Assembly (NCBI GenBank): GCA_022601215.1
Contig: JAHZIZ010000365.1
Coordinates: forward strand, 1-13,202
Source of the DNA: Bacteroidota bacterium
GTDB lineage: Bacteria; Bacteroidota; Bacteroidia; Flavobacteriales; Flavobacteriaceae
Direction: 5' to 3'
Length of the DNA stretch: 13,202 nucleotides
The notes beneath the pieces are model-generated. The model was given only the letters and a program-made list of their open reading frames with translations. It did no database searches and was not told the DNA's origin. A program made the translations under genes and the position numbers. Within the stretch, counting starts at the first letter, position 1. Each line of letters starts with the position of its first letter. Below, piece by piece: positions 6,251-13,202 of this stretch.

Positions 6251-7783
6251 ATGGCACAGACAAAAAAGATCACTTCCGCTTTGATTTCAGTATTTCACAA
6301 AGATGGATTGGCTCCTATTGTAAAGAAACTAAACGAACTTGGTGTAGTAATTTACTCAACAGGAGGAACTGAAAAATTTATCAATGACCAAGGAATTCCT
6401 GTTATTCCTGTAGAAAATGTAACAGATTATCCTTCAATTCTTGGTGGTCGTGTGAAAACATTACATCCAAAAGTATTTGGAGGGATTCTAAATCGTCAAG
6501 ACAACGAGAGTGATGTTGCGCAAATGAAGGAATTTAATATTCCTCAACTCGATTTGGTGATTGTAGATTTATATCCTTTTGAAAAAACGGTTGCCTCTGG
6601 AGCGAGTGAGCAAGATATCATCGAAAAAATTGATATCGGTGGAATTTCATTAATACGCGCAGCGGCAAAAAACTTCAAGGACACCCTATGTGTTTCATCC
6701 ATGGAAGACTACCAGGAAGTTTTAACAATTATAACTGAAGGAAATGGAAATACTACATTGGACCAACGCAAACGTTTTGCGGCAAAGTCGTTTAACGTTT
6801 CTTCTCACTATGACAGTGCCATCTTCAATTACTTTAATGCCGACCATGAGATTGCTGCTTTAAAAGTAAGTGAGACAAAAGGAAAAGTTTTACGCTATGG
6901 TGAAAATCCACATCAAAAAGGATTTTTCTTTGGAGAATTCGACGCCATGTTCAATAAGCTTCACGGAAAAGAACTGAGCTATAACAACTTGCTAGATGTT
7001 GACGCGGCTGTTAATCTTATGGGTGAATTTTCTGGTGAGGCCCCGACATTTGCCATTCTTAAACACAACAATGCTTGCGGTATTGCACAAAGAGCAACGC
7101 TTCACCAAGCTTATACAGATGCATTAGCTGGAGATCCTGTTTCTGCTTTTGGCGGTATATTAATTAGTAATACTGAAGTAGACAAAGCCACTTCAGTGGA
7201 AATTCACAAACTATTCTGTGAGGTCGTTATTGCACCTTCGTTTAGTGAGGATGCCTTAGAAATTCTGAAAGGAAAAAAGAACAGAATCCTATTAATTCAA
7301 AAAGAGGCTACCCTCCCTCAAACTACCGTAAGGACTTGTTTAAATGGAGCCCTGGTTCAAGAAAAAGACCACCTTACTGATAGCGAAGAAAATTTAACAG
7401 CTGCAACTAACAACAAACCATCTGAAAGGGAGTTAGAAGACCTACTATTCGCTTCAAAAGTTTGTAAGCACACAAAATCAAACACCATCGTTTTAGCGAA
7501 AGGAAAGCAATTATGTGCGAGTGGAACAGGACAAACCTCTCGTGTGGACGCATTAAGGCAAGCCATTGAAAAAGCAAAATCATTCAATTTTGACCTTCAA
7601 GGTGCCGTAATGGCTAGTGATGCCTTCTTCCCTTTTCCTGATTGCGTGGAGATCGCAGATAATGCAGGAATCACAGCAGTGATACAACCTGGCGGATCTA
7701 TAAAGGATGAATTAAGCGTGAATTATTGTAATGAAAATGGCGTTTCAATGGTATTTACTGGGGTACGTCATTTTAAGCACTAA
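6251..7783 (+). CDS. purH: Bifunctional AICAR formyltransferase / IMP cyclohydrolase
   Basis: 510 residues from ATG 6251 (MAQTKKITSALISVFHKDGL), a normal length for PurH. The N-terminal MGS-like IMP cyclohydrolase domain (about 1-200) shows YSTGGTEKF and DYPSILGGRVKTLHPKVFGG. The C-terminal AICAR formyltransferase domain shows LRYGENPHQKG, the catalytic pair K271-H272 in ILKHNNACG, SAFGGIL, SDAFFPFPDCVE and IQPGGSIKDE. The end GVRHFKH is the usual one for the family. It catalyses the last two steps of purine synthesis in the cytosol: AICAR to FAICAR with 10-formyl-THF, then ring closure to IMP. An upstream in-frame ATG at 6212 would add 13 residues (MYFCNFNSS...) encoded by promoter sequence, so I reject it. 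mreB follows after 64 nt with its own promoter match. No frameshift or missing motif was seen. Confidence 0.97.
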   Translation: MAQTKKITSALISVFHKDGLAPIVKKLNELGVVIYSTGGTEKFINDQGIPVIPVENVTDYPSILGGRVKTLHPKVFGGILNRQDNESDVAQMKEFNIPQLDLVIVDLYPFEKTVASGASEQDIIEKIDIGGISLIRAAAKNFKDTLCVSSMEDYQEVLTIITEGNGNTTLDQRKRFAAKSFNVSSHYDSAIFNYFNADHEIAALKVSETKGKVLRYGENPHQKGFFFGEFDAMFNKLHGKELSYNNLLDVDAAVNLMGEFSGEAPTFAILKHNNACGIAQRATLHQAYTDALAGDPVSAFGGILISNTEVDKATSVEIHKLFCEVVIAPSFSEDALEILKGKKNRILLIQKEATLPQTTVRTCLNGALVQEKDHLTDSEENLTAATNNKPSERELEDLLFASKVCKHTKSNTIVLAKGKQLCASGTGQTSRVDALRQAIEKAKSFNFDLQGAVMASDAFFPFPDCVEIADNAGITAVIQPGGSIKDELSVNYCNENGVSMVFTGVRHFKH

Positions 7784-7790
7784 ATTTTGT

Positions 7791-7798
7791 TACATTTG
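7791..7798 (+). promoter_or_regulatory. Likely -7 element TACATTTG for the mreB operon
   Basis: TACATTTG matches TAnnTTTG and lies 7 nt after the purH stop and 49 nt before the mreB ATG. A -33 TTG is not evident at the usual distance. Some transcription could also read through from purH, as I see no terminator hairpin in the 64-nt gap. Confidence 0.5.
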
Positions 7799-7847
7799 TA
7801 GGAATAGCAAACCAAACTGAGTCTAACCCACTATACTAATATTACTT

Positions 7848-8876
7848 ATGGGATTTTTTGATTTCCTAACCGAAGAAATAGCCATTGACCTTGGAACCGC
7901 AAATACACTTATAATACACAATGATAAAGTTGTGGTAGACGCCCCATCTATTGTTGCTCGAGACCGCACTACTGGTAAAATTATTGCCGTAGGACGAGAA
8001 GCCGCTAGGATGCAAGGAAAAACACATGAGAATATTAAGACTATTCGTCCACTTAAGGATGGAGTGATTGCCGATTTCGATGCTAGTGAGAAAATGATCA
8101 ATATGTTTATTAAGGACATCCCGGCCTTAAAGAAAAAATGGATTACCCCTTCTCTGCGAATGGTTATTTGTATTCCAAGTGGTATTACTGAAGTGGAAAT
8201 GCGAGCGGTAAAAGAAAGCGCCGAGCGTGTGAATGGAAAAGAAGTATACTTAATACACGAACCCATGGCAGCAGCTATTGGTATTGGTGTAGATATCATG
8301 CAACCCAAGGGAAATATGGTGGTTGATATAGGGGGAGGAACTACCGAAATTGCCGTAATTGCCTTAGGAGGAATTGTTTGTGATAAATCCGTTAAGATTG
8401 CGGGAGATGTTTTTACCAATGACATCATCTATTACATGCGTACACAGCACAATCTTTATGTGGGAGAACGCACTGCCGAAAAGATAAAAATACAAATAGG
8501 TGCAGCGACCGAGGATCTTGAACTCCCTCCAGATGAGATGGCCGTGCAGGGGCGTGACCTCTTAACAGGTAAACCAAAACAGGTACAAACATCCTACAGA
8601 GAAATTGCCAAAGCTTTAGACAAATCTATTTTGCGTATTGAAGACTCTGTTATGGAGACACTCTCTCAAACTCCACCAGAGCTAGCAGCGGACATTTATA
8701 ATACAGGTATTTATCTTGCCGGTGGAGGATCTATGTTACGTGGATTGGACAAGCGACTTTCACAAAAAACAGACCTTCCCGTATACATCGCCGAAGACCC
8801 TTTACGAGCGGTCGTGCGTGGAACAGGTATCTGCTTAAAAAACCTCAGCAAGTATAAAAGTGTATTGATTAAATAA
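7848..8876 (+). CDS. mreB: Rod shape-determining protein MreB (bacterial actin)
   Basis: 342 residues, the usual MreB length. The actin-fold ATP-binding motifs are complete: phosphate-1 IDLGTANTLI (D14), connect region with E138 in LIHEPMAAAIG, phosphate-2 VDIGGGTTE (D160-E167) and adenosine loop LAGGGSMLRGL (from A291). MreB forms membrane-bound filaments that guide the elongation machinery along the cell wall. The N-terminus MGFFDFLTEE is short and could act as a membrane-binding segment, as in other MreBs. It is the first gene of an operon with mreC, mreD, mrdA and rodA, with 13 nt to mreC. Confidence 0.98.
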   Translation: MGFFDFLTEEIAIDLGTANTLIIHNDKVVVDAPSIVARDRTTGKIIAVGREAARMQGKTHENIKTIRPLKDGVIADFDASEKMINMFIKDIPALKKKWITPSLRMVICIPSGITEVEMRAVKESAERVNGKEVYLIHEPMAAAIGIGVDIMQPKGNMVVDIGGGTTEIAVIALGGIVCDKSVKIAGDVFTNDIIYYMRTQHNLYVGERTAEKIKIQIGAATEDLELPPDEMAVQGRDLLTGKPKQVQTSYREIAKALDKSILRIEDSVMETLSQTPPELAADIYNTGIYLAGGGSMLRGLDKRLSQKTDLPVYIAEDPLRAVVRGTGICLKNLSKYKSVLIK

Positions 8877-8889
8877 GAAATAACGTGCC

Positions 8890-9705
8890 ATGCAGCAGAT
8901 CATATTTTTCTTTCTTCGGAATAAAAACTTCCTGTTGTTTGCATTGCTATTTGTTGTTTCTTTTATGCTCACGGTAAATTCCCATTCTTACCATAAGAGT
9001 AAAATGGTTACTTCAGCTAACTTTTTCTCGGGAGGCATATATGCTATGAAATCGAGCGTTACAGATTACTTCGATCTTAAAGAACAAAATAGTATCCTCA
9101 CCGAAGAAAATGAACGCCTCAGAAACCTAATCACAAACATGACAAGTGCTCCCTTGGACTCCGTTCAAGTAGACAGTAATTATAACTTTACTGCTGCCAT
9201 GGTGATTAACAATAATTATAGTCGATCGAAAAATAATCTCACCATAAATAAAGGACGTAATGATAGTCTTGCCGTTGACATGGGTGTAGTTTCTTCTCAA
9301 GGAGTTGTCGGAATTGTTAATAGTATCTCTGAAAAATACGCTACCGTACAATCTCTTTTAAATACCAACAGTCAAGTTGTTGCGAAATTCAAAAAATCAA
9401 ATCATTTTGGAACCTTAAAATGGGATGCGGTGGCACCAAATAGAGTGCAACTCACTGAAATCCCTAGAATAGCACCCGTCGCTATAGGAGATACCATTGT
9501 GACGGACGGGAAATCTACTATTTTCCCCCCTGGAATTCATATTGGAACCATTCAAGATTTTGAACGTAATCCCAATGAAGATTACTACACCATCAACGTG
9601 CAACTATTTACAGACATGACTAGTGTGAAACACATCTACGTCATTTCCCACCGTGATGCACAGGAAATAAAGAACCTACAAGATACTATAGAGAATGCGC
9701 AATAA
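8890..9705 (+). CDS. mreC: Rod shape-determining protein MreC
   Basis: 271 residues with the MreC layout: a short cytoplasmic N-terminus, one transmembrane helix (about 13-31), a periplasmic coiled coil (about 60-85, DLKEQNSILTEENERLRNLI) and a beta-barrel domain. The barrel carries NKGRNDSLAVDMGVVSSQG (about 120-138), GVVGIV and TDGKSTIFPPGIHIG (205-219). MreC links cytoplasmic MreB to PBP2 in the periplasm and activates the PBP2-RodA pair. The gene overlaps mreD by 11 nt, which implies coupled translation. Confidence 0.96.
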   Translation: MQQIIFFFLRNKNFLLFALLFVVSFMLTVNSHSYHKSKMVTSANFFSGGIYAMKSSVTDYFDLKEQNSILTEENERLRNLITNMTSAPLDSVQVDSNYNFTAAMVINNNYSRSKNNLTINKGRNDSLAVDMGVVSSQGVVGIVNSISEKYATVQSLLNTNSQVVAKFKKSNHFGTLKWDAVAPNRVQLTEIPRIAPVAIGDTIVTDGKSTIFPPGIHIGTIQDFERNPNEDYYTINVQLFTDMTSVKHIYVISHRDAQEIKNLQDTIENAQ

Positions 9706-10204
9706 TGAAACCCTTGTACAGATTGTTCGGTTTCTCACCTTGGTGATGGCGCAGGTGTTTATCCTTAACCAAATCAATTTTTTAGGATACATAAATCCTT
9801 ACCTCTACCCTTTATTCATCCTTGTTTTTCCCTTAACCGGAAACAAGAGTTTGCTTATTTTACTCAGTTTTGTTTTAGGATTAACCATAGACATGTTCTC
9901 AGATTCAGGAGGTGTTCATGCCGCAGCCTGCGTTTTTATTGCCTGGATACGACCCTTTGTTCTCAAATATTCATTTGGCGTGAGTTATGAGTTAAATACA
10001 TTAAAAATAAGTACTGCTCCTTTATCAAAACAACTTGTTTATATTTTCAGCATGGTGTTTTTCCATCATTTAGTGCTTTTTTCAATGGAAATTTTTAACG
10101 CTAGTCACATACTTTTAATATTGAAATCAACGTTATTTTCAGGTATCTTTAGTGTGGTATTAATGGTATGCACAATCTTATTATTCAGTAGAAAAAATCA
10201 GTGA
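9695..10204 (+). CDS. mreD: Rod shape-determining protein MreD
   Basis: 169 residues, almost wholly hydrophobic, with about six predicted membrane helices (10-28, 35-48, 52-70, 76-92, 112-132, 138-164). GLTIDMFSDSGGVHAAA (62-78) matches the conserved polar patch of the MreD family. Sequence similarity within this family is weak, so the call rests largely on topology, length and its place between mreC and mrdA. It is an inner-membrane partner of MreC. The start lies inside the end of mreC, and the TGA stop overlaps the GTG start of mrdA (GTGA). Confidence 0.93.
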   Translation: MRNNETLVQIVRFLTLVMAQVFILNQINFLGYINPYLYPLFILVFPLTGNKSLLILLSFVLGLTIDMFSDSGGVHAAACVFIAWIRPFVLKYSFGVSYELNTLKISTAPLSKQLVYIFSMVFFHHLVLFSMEIFNASHILLILKSTLFSGIFSVVLMVCTILLFSRKNQ

Positions 10205-12075
10205 GAAAACTACTCCTCCTCCTAGTGGTATTAACAACCGGAATCATATTTACCGGCCGTCTTTTTTATCTCCAAATCTACGACACTTCCTTTCAAGCTC
10301 TTTCCGAAAATAATGCTATAAAAAAAGTTTACAACTATCCACAACGAGGTTATATTCTTGACAGGACAGGTGCTTTATTGGTCTCCAATCAACCTTCTTA
10401 TGATGTAATGGTGATTCCAAAAGACGTAAAAAATCTTGACACATTGGCCTTTGCTTCTCTGTTGAATTTAACTCAGAACAAGCTAATAGAGCGACTCGTA
10501 AAGGCAAGAGTCTACTCGCCACGATTACCATCGGTAGTCATCCCACAATTAACCAAAACCGAATATGCTGCATTATCAGAAAAAATGTACAAGTACGAAG
10601 GCTTCTATATTCAGAAACGATCTTTACGGGATTATCAGGTAAATCACTCTGCCAATGTGTTAGGAAATATTTCCGAAGTAAATGAACGGATCATCAAGGC
10701 AAATCCATATTACCAAATGGGAGAACTAATTGGTGTCGGAGGTGTAGAACAACAATACGAGGAAGTACTTCGCGGTGTAAAAGGGGTTAAACATATTCAG
10801 AAGGACCGATTCAATAGAGACATTGGTCCATATAAAAACAAACGGTTTGACACTTTGCCTGTAAGAGGTAAGGATATTACCCTCACTATAGATGCCATAT
10901 TGCAGCAATATGGAGAAGAACTCATGGTAAATAAAAGGGGAGGCATTGTTGCTCTAGAACCAGCGACTGGGGAAATTTTAGCATTAGTTGCCGCGCCAAA
11001 TTACGACCCTTCTTTACTGGTTGGCAGAGAGCGCTCTAAAAACTTTACGAATCTCTATTACGACACCATTGCGAAACCCCTTTTTGATCGTGTTTTAAAA
11101 GGTGAATACCCGCCAGGGTCACCCTTTAAAGCCTTAACGGCCCTTATTGGTCTCGAAGAAGGAGTCATTAGTACCACCGAACGAATTTCCTGTAGAGGAG
11201 GTTATAATTACGGAGGAAAAAAACCATTGGGATGCCATCATCATAGGAGTCCGTTAGACATGGTCAATGGAATTGCCAATAGCTGCAACGCGTACTTTGC
11301 CACGGTTTATAGAAGAACGATAGATAAATTTGACACCCCTCAAATTGGCATAGATAGTTGGAGAAGCCATTTAACGAGTTTTGGACTTGGAAATTACTTA
11401 GGATACGATCTACCCATTGGTAATAAAGGATTAATTCCAGACTCCAAATATTACAATCGTTCGTTTGGCTACCCAACATATCGATGGGGTCCTACGTCTA
11501 ATATTTCTAATTCAATTGGACAGGGGGAAATATTAATGACGCCCATGCAAATGGCGAATTTCACAGCGGCCATTGCCAATCGAGGATATTACTATCGTCC
11601 GCATATTATTAAAAGTGTTTCCGGAACTGATACCATACCTTTAAAATATACCAAACGTATTGAAACCACGATTGCCAAGGAACATTTTGAACCCGTAATA
11701 GAAGGCCTTTTTGGTGTTTATGAGAATCCCCATGGTACTGCACATCGCGTTAGAGTGCCTGGGATTGAAATATGTGGGAAAACGGGGACTTCAGAGAATT
11801 TCACAAAAATAGATGGTCAACGAATGCAGTTAACAGATCATTCTGTATTTATTGCCTTTGCACCCAAGGACAATCCAAAAATTGCCATGGCAGTTTTTGT
11901 TGAAAATGGATACTGGGGAAGCCGATGGGCAGCTCCAATTGCCAGTTTGATGATTGAAAAATATTTGAAGGGGGAAATTACTCGCACCGATTTAGAAACG
12001 AAGATTCTTAACGGTAGTTTAGAGGAAGAATATGCAAAACCCTATACAGGAGAACCTTTTACTATTAACCGTTGA
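10201..12075 (+). CDS. mrdA: Penicillin-binding protein 2, elongation transpeptidase
   Basis: 624 residues. An N-terminal membrane anchor (about 3-18) precedes the pedestal/dimerisation domain, beginning with PQRGYILDRTGALLVSNQPSYDV. The transpeptidase domain contains all three catalytic motifs: S307-P-F-K310 (PPGSPFK), S361-C-N363 (IANSCNAYF) and K527-T-G529 (CGKTGTSEN). It cross-links peptidoglycan during side-wall growth, anchored in the inner membrane and working with RodA. An insert with CRGGYNYGG and GCHHHRS between the first two motifs has a C...CHHH pattern; I recall a similar pattern in Bacteroidota PBP2, so it is probably normal, though a metal site is possible. The start is GTG, overlapping the mreD stop by 4 nt. 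The stop TGA overlaps the rodA ATG by one base (TGATG). Confidence 0.97.
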   Translation: MRKLLLLLVVLTTGIIFTGRLFYLQIYDTSFQALSENNAIKKVYNYPQRGYILDRTGALLVSNQPSYDVMVIPKDVKNLDTLAFASLLNLTQNKLIERLVKARVYSPRLPSVVIPQLTKTEYAALSEKMYKYEGFYIQKRSLRDYQVNHSANVLGNISEVNERIIKANPYYQMGELIGVGGVEQQYEEVLRGVKGVKHIQKDRFNRDIGPYKNKRFDTLPVRGKDITLTIDAILQQYGEELMVNKRGGIVALEPATGEILALVAAPNYDPSLLVGRERSKNFTNLYYDTIAKPLFDRVLKGEYPPGSPFKALTALIGLEEGVISTTERISCRGGYNYGGKKPLGCHHHRSPLDMVNGIANSCNAYFATVYRRTIDKFDTPQIGIDSWRSHLTSFGLGNYLGYDLPIGNKGLIPDSKYYNRSFGYPTYRWGPTSNISNSIGQGEILMTPMQMANFTAAIANRGYYYRPHIIKSVSGTDTIPLKYTKRIETTIAKEHFEPVIEGLFGVYENPHGTAHRVRVPGIEICGKTGTSENFTKIDGQRMQLTDHSVFIAFAPKDNPKIAMAVFVENGYWGSRWAAPIASLMIEKYLKGEITRTDLETKILNGSLEEEYAKPYTGEPFTINR

Positions 12076-13202
12076 TGAATAACATTACTAGACACGTCAA
12101 ATTCGATTGGTTAACCATCCTGCTCTATTTCTTATTGGTAGGGTTTGGTTGGATAAATATTTATTCGGCCTCGTTAGATGATAACGCCGTTGGATTTTTT
12201 GATTTAAGTCAGACCTACGCCAAACAGCTCCTTTGGATTGGGTTGAGTGTTGGGCTTATTATTTTTATTCTCGCCGTTGATGCCAAGTTTTATGAACGAT
12301 TCTCCAGCATCATATACATAGTGGCTTTGTTTTCTTTGGTTGGGCTATTTCTCTTCGGAAAGAATATCAATGGAGCAACTTCATGGTACGCTTTTGGTGC
12401 TTTTAGTATACAGCCCAGTGAATTTGCGAAGGCGGCGACTGCATTAGCCTTAGGTAAATATATTAGTGACATCCAAACCAACATGAAGAAGTTGGAACAT
12501 CAAGTAAAGGCTTTTCTCATCCTAGCCATTCCAGCCATATTGATTGTACCTCAACCCGACCCGGGAAGTGCATTAGTTTATGCTGCTTTTATTTTTCCAA
12601 TGTATAGAGAAGGGCTCCATTTTGTGTTCCTTTTACTTGGATTCTTTGCTGCGGCCTTATTTGTAGGAACATTAATACTTGGTGTTCCAGGCATAGCGCT
12701 TGTGGTCATTCTTACTGCAATTGCACTTTACTTTTATAAGAGTAAAAACAAGAAAAGGCGTTGGGCGCCTTATGTTATTATTGCTGCCGCATGTATAGGA
12801 TTTACCTTATCTGTAAACTACGTCTTTAACAATGTCTTTGAGCAACGCCACCGAGATCGTTTTAATATTGTTCTTGGAAAAGACACTGACACCAAAGGAA
12901 TTGGGTATAACACCAATCAGAGTGAAATTGCCATTGGAAGTGGTGGTTGGACTGGTAAAGGATGGACACAGGGAACACAAACAAAAGGAAATTTTGTCCC
13001 CGAACAACAAACAGATTATATCTTTACTACCGTTGGAGAAGAATGGGGTTTTTTAGGTTCCATTGCCGTAATTTTTCTGTTTGTATTCTTAATTATCCGA
13101 GTTTTACTTTTGGCCGAAAGGCAAAAATCGCAATTTAGCCGTGTATATGGATATAGCGTAGCTGCGATTCTCTTTTTACACTTCGCTGTTAATATTGGCA
13201 TG
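12075..13202 (+). CDS. rodA: RodA, SEDS peptidoglycan glycosyltransferase, 3' end cut by window edge
   Basis: 376 codons are visible from the ATG at 12075, all open, ending with a complete codon at the window edge. RodA is usually around 400 residues or slightly more, so only a few tens of residues, the last membrane helix or two, are missing. SEDS signatures are clear: QPSEFAKAATALAL (from Q113), PQPDPGSALVY (159-169), DRFNIVLG, NQSEIAIGSGGWTGKG, NFVPEQQTDYIFTTVGEEWGF. D314 in TDYIF aligns with the catalytic aspartate of SEDS enzymes (E. coli RodA D262). It polymerises lipid II into glycan strands in the inner membrane, together with PBP2 encoded just upstream. A basic cytoplasmic stretch (YKSKNKKRRW) lies between two helices. 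Start chosen from the one-base stop/start overlap with mrdA. Confidence 0.96.
   Translation, partial: MNNITRHVKFDWLTILLYFLLVGFGWINIYSASLDDNAVGFFDLSQTYAKQLLWIGLSVGLIIFILAVDAKFYERFSSIIYIVALFSLVGLFLFGKNINGATSWYAFGAFSIQPSEFAKAATALALGKYISDIQTNMKKLEHQVKAFLILAIPAILIVPQPDPGSALVYAAFIFPMYREGLHFVFLLLGFFAAALFVGTLILGVPGIALVVILTAIALYFYKSKNKKRRWAPYVIIAAACIGFTLSVNYVFNNVFEQRHRDRFNIVLGKDTDTKGIGYNTNQSEIAIGSGGWTGKGWTQGTQTKGNFVPEQQTDYIFTTVGEEWGFLGSIAVIFLFVFLIIRVLLLAERQKSQFSRVYGYSVAAILFLHFAVNIGM

Noticed and set aside
7823..8428. 201-codon open frame on the minus strand opposite mreB
   Set aside because: It lies fully antisense to the well-conserved mreB gene, its translation is rich in Ile/Ser/Pro with no domain, and mreB codon bias explains the open frame.
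11170..11260. C...CHHH insert in PBP2 as a novel metal site
   Set aside because: I recall a similar Cys/His pattern in Bacteroidota PBP2, so it is probably an ordinary family feature. Not strong enough to list as a finding.
12807..13056. Short open frames on both strands within rodA
   Set aside because: They are out-of-frame or antisense shadows. The rodA frame carries the conserved SEDS motifs across this region.

Overview
The window looks like the chromosome of a member of the Bacteroidota, most likely a flavobacterium. The base composition is AT-rich. The genes include the exosortase F pair (xrtF and its associated membrane protein), which is known from Flavobacteriia. Several genes are preceded by the Bacteroidota-type -7 element TAnnTTTG rather than a sigma70-type -10 box. 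The purH gene lies directly upstream of mreB, an arrangement I recall as common in this phylum. No RNA genes, CRISPR arrays, insertion sequences or phage genes are visible.

Left part (1-4305, all minus strand). Transcription would run from xrtF (4305 to 3733) through its associated protein (overlap of 8 nt), a DUF3347 lipoprotein, a small exported protein with a C-x9-C-x3-C motif, and a TonB-dependent receptor that runs off the left edge. The last three genes look like a metal-handling set. Copper is suggested by the Cys/Met residues of the DUF3347 protein, but this is inference. A likely internal promoter in front of the DUF3347 gene may separate the two halves. The 117-nt gap before the receptor holds two inverted repeats.

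Middle part (4331-6250). A GAF-domain protein of the free methionine-R-sulfoxide reductase family is divergent from xrtF, and the two have closely spaced promoters. It is convergent with an FtsX/MacB-type ABC permease, with only 7 nt between the two stop codons. The permease is divergent from purH, and their promoters overlap.

Right part (6251-13202, all plus strand). purH (last two steps of IMP synthesis) is followed by the cell-elongation cluster mreB-mreC-mreD-mrdA(PBP2)-rodA. mreC/mreD, mreD/mrdA and mrdA/rodA overlap by 11, 4 and 1 nt, so this is almost certainly one operon. It encodes the rod complex: the MreB cytoskeleton, the MreC/MreD scaffold, the PBP2 transpeptidase and the RodA glycosyltransferase. 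rodA is cut by the right edge.

Every base belongs to a gene or a short intergenic region, and no stretch above 300 nt lacks a gene. The mre/mrd and purH genes are ordinary. The most interesting part is the left-hand exosortase F / metal-type cluster.
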